From contig DHYS01000026.1 of NCBI GenBank assembly GCA_002414185.1, forward strand, positions 1 through 34,435: 34,435 nt of DNA, written 5' to 3'. This document shows, in pieces, positions 33,127 to 34,435 of this stretch. This DNA is from Patescibacteria group bacterium UBA5124. GTDB lineage: Bacteria > Patescibacteriota > Gracilibacteria > Absconditabacterales > Absconditicoccaceae. How positions within the stretch are numbered: position 1 is the stretch's first letter; each line of letters opens with the position of its first letter. Position numbers and translations under genes: made by a program. The notes beneath the pieces were generated by a model. It ran no database searches. It was not told the DNA's origin and worked only from the letters and a program-made list of their open reading frames with translations.

Positions 33127-33717
33127 CTAAAAAGTTCCAAAATTAGGAAACAATCTCAAATATACCTTACCAATTATATGATCAAATGGCACCTCATAAC
33201 TAGCTCAATTATAACAATCCAATCCAAAACAACAACGAGAGTCTGTAGAAAAACTTCTATTATCTCCCATCACAAAAAATCAACTAGTTACTTTAAAATT
33301 ACTAATTCCACATCTTGTATCTGTCCATACATTATCATCCAAATATGATTGATCCAAATCAAAACAAGATTCTTGATTATCTTGTATAGAACAAATAGTA
33401 ACTTTATTATCATGTATTTTTACAGTTTCTCCAGGTAATCCTATAATTCTTTTGATATATGGTACAGTCTTTCCAGGAGGTACAAAAACAATAACATCAC
33501 CTCTTTTGAGTTCACCAAATCTTGGAGTAATTTTATCTACAATAATGAAGTCATTTTCTTCAAAGGTTGTTGCCATACTAGCTCCTACAACCGTATATGG
33601 ATTTGCTACAAAAAATCTTACAAACAAAACAATACCACCAACAAATACCAAAAAAGAAATCATATCAAAAAGATCAAATAATATTTCCTGTATTTTTTTA
33701 TTTTTCCAAAACATCAT
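33127..33717 (-). CDS. lepB: LepB, signal peptidase I
   Basis: 196 aa. It cleaves Sec/Tat signal peptides on the outer face of the membrane. One N-terminal membrane anchor (about 19-38, MISFLVFVGGIVLFVRFF). The catalytic serine is S47 in VVGASMATTF (family: GxSMxPTL) and the general base lysine is K89 in PYIKRIIGLPGE. The third conserved box is FFVMGDNRSFSTDSR, reached by reading through a UGA. RGDVIVFVPP completes box C. The proline of the usual SMxPT motif is Ala-Thr here, a mild deviation. A cysteine-containing insert (SIQDNQESCFDLDQSYLDD) lies before the GDN box. The start is one of two adjacent ATGs. Sits 29 bases after ssb; its neighbours and the many secreted proteins here fit its role. 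Confidence 0.93.
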
Positions 33718-33746
33718 TTACAAATATATCAGATTAAAACAACACA

Positions 33747-34154
33747 CTAAAACGGAACTTCTTCATCTTCTGGATGAGAAATAACTTCATCAAATCCGTC
33801 TATGTCATCGTGTCCATTTCCTCCTTTAGGATCCAAGAAAATAAAATTATCTACAATAATTTCTGTAGAAAATCTTTCTACACCTTCGCTATCTTGCCAT
33901 TTTCTTGTTCTTAATCTTCCTTCAATATAGATTCTTTTCCCTTTATTAAGATATTTTCCTAATACATCTGCTCATTTCCCGTAAGCCACACATCTATGAT
34001 ATTCAGCATCTTCGAGAACATTTCCATCTTTGTTCTTAAACTTTCTGTTAGTTGCAACAGTAAAGTTAACAACAGGAGTACCGCTACTTTCAATAGTTTT
34101 TACTTGCAAGTTGTTGGTAGCTCTACCAATAATCATCACCTTATTCAAATCCAT
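33747..34154 (-). CDS. ssb: Ssb, single-stranded DNA-binding protein
   Basis: 135 aa. The OB-fold starts MDLNKVMIIGRATNNLQVK, with the usual VNFTVATNRKFKNKDGN and HRCVAYGKGADVLGKYLNKGKRIYIEGRLRTRKW; the glycine in YGKGADV is a UGA. The C-terminal tip is acidic and ends DEEVPF, the conserved peptide that recruits partner proteins. The linker is short. It is the first gene of the long minus-strand cluster (ssb to secA), so its promoter probably lies in 34155-34283. It binds ssDNA in replication and repair, matching holA and rarA nearby. Confidence 0.95.
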
Positions 34155-34178
34155 GTGTACATAAATAATCAGATAAAA

Positions 34179-34199
34179 GGATGAATCTATGGTTCATCT
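34179..34199. promoter_or_regulatory. Small hairpin upstream of ssb
   Basis: GGATGAA-tctatgg-TTCATCT forms a 6-bp stem plus a G-T pair in the ssb leader, 25 bases before its start codon. It could affect ssb translation. The rest of 34155-34283, between ssb and the tRNA, is AT-rich; I see no convincing promoter for either gene. Confidence 0.25.
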
Positions 34200-34283
34200 C
34201 CACTTGTGTAACAAATTACATATGAAAATCAATTGATTTTTATTTCTTTTTCCTTAAACACTCTACCACAAATACAATCACGT

Positions 34284-34369
34284 GCCCAGATGATGGAATG
34301 GTAGACATGCTAGACTCAAAATCTGGTGTCTGTAAGGACGTGAGGGTTCGAGTCCCTCTCTGGGTACCA
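34284..34369 (+). tRNA. tRNA-Leu (anticodon CAA)
   Basis: Acceptor GCCCAGA pairs with TCTGGGT (first pair G-T), then discriminator A and encoded CCA (34367-34369). The anticodon stem CTAGA/TCTGG holds loop CTCAAAA with anticodon CAA at 34317-34319, reading UUG. A long variable arm (class II) precedes the T arm GAGGG-TTCGAGT-CCCTC. The D arm ATGGAATGGTAGACAT is typical of Leu. It decodes UUG, a codon used frequently in the minus-strand genes here. Confidence 0.95.
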
Positions 34370-34409
34370 TAAGTGTACTTTTGAATTATTACATAGAGAT
34401 AAACCGCTT

Positions 34410-34435
34410 GGGGACTGGGAAAAACCGGTTCGAAG
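34410..34435 (+). ncRNA. ssrA: Possible 5' end of tmRNA (cut by window edge)
   Basis: The last 26 bases begin GGGGACTG and continue to CCGGTTCGAAG. Bacterial tmRNAs typically begin GGGG(A/G)CTG or similar and soon carry a G(G/A)TTTCGAC-like element. The pattern fits but only the first bases are visible, so the 3' half, tag reading frame and CCA end cannot be checked. Another RNA start is possible. Confidence 0.3.

Noticed and set aside
1..34435. Transposases, integrases, phage genes or attachment sites
   Set aside because: None of the recovered proteins show such domains, and the tRNA-Leu has no repeated 3' segment in the window.

Overview
The window is AT-rich DNA from a bacterium that reads UGA as glycine (translation table 25), which points to the Gracilibacteria / Absconditabacteria (BD1-5 / SR1) branch of the Candidate Phyla Radiation. 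Under the standard code almost every gene is cut into pieces. With UGA = Gly the pieces join into full-length proteins, and invariant glycines fall on UGA: the RarA Walker A loop, the SecA C-terminal CHG zinc motif, the MtgA GGSTISQQ motif and the SecA GRGTDI motif. Real stops are only TAA and TAG. I cannot tell Gracilibacteria from Absconditabacteria here.

Layout. (1) 1-1000: the 3' end of folD, a promoter with an adjacent palindrome, a small CxxC/CxC protein and a strong hairpin. (2) 1026-8666, + strand: a tightly packed or overlapping run of a DnaQ-type exonuclease fused to a decayed DinG-like region, an exported zinc metallopeptidase with HELGH, and three unrecognised secreted or membrane-anchored proteins (477, 390 and 682 aa). 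(3) 23580-8681, - strand, converging on the previous run: one uninterrupted 4494-codon ORF for a giant exported protein with FG-GAP/VCBS-like Ca-binding repeats, Ig/FnIII-like domains and long low-complexity segments, then a 297-aa exported protein and a VirB2/TrbC-like pilin. (4) 23754-25540, + strand: rarA with a 120-bp GC-rich patch, a folded intergenic element and a 99-aa protein with a clear terminator. (5) 34154-25544, - strand: a housekeeping run ssb, lepB, PH-like membrane protein, hsp20, mtgA, holA, secreted 193-aa protein, 270-aa possible racemase-fold protein, small acidic protein, secA. (6) 34284 to the end: tRNA-Leu(CAA) and what may be the first bases of tmRNA.

How it may fit together. 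Regions 2 and 3 form about 20 kb of almost entirely exported proteins around a T4SS-type pilin and a giant surface-type protein, next to general secretion genes (secA, lepB) and a cell-wall transglycosylase. In a lineage whose cultured or observed members live attached to or prey on other bacteria, a contact or attachment apparatus is a reasonable hypothesis. The sequence shows export signals and domain types; the function is inference.
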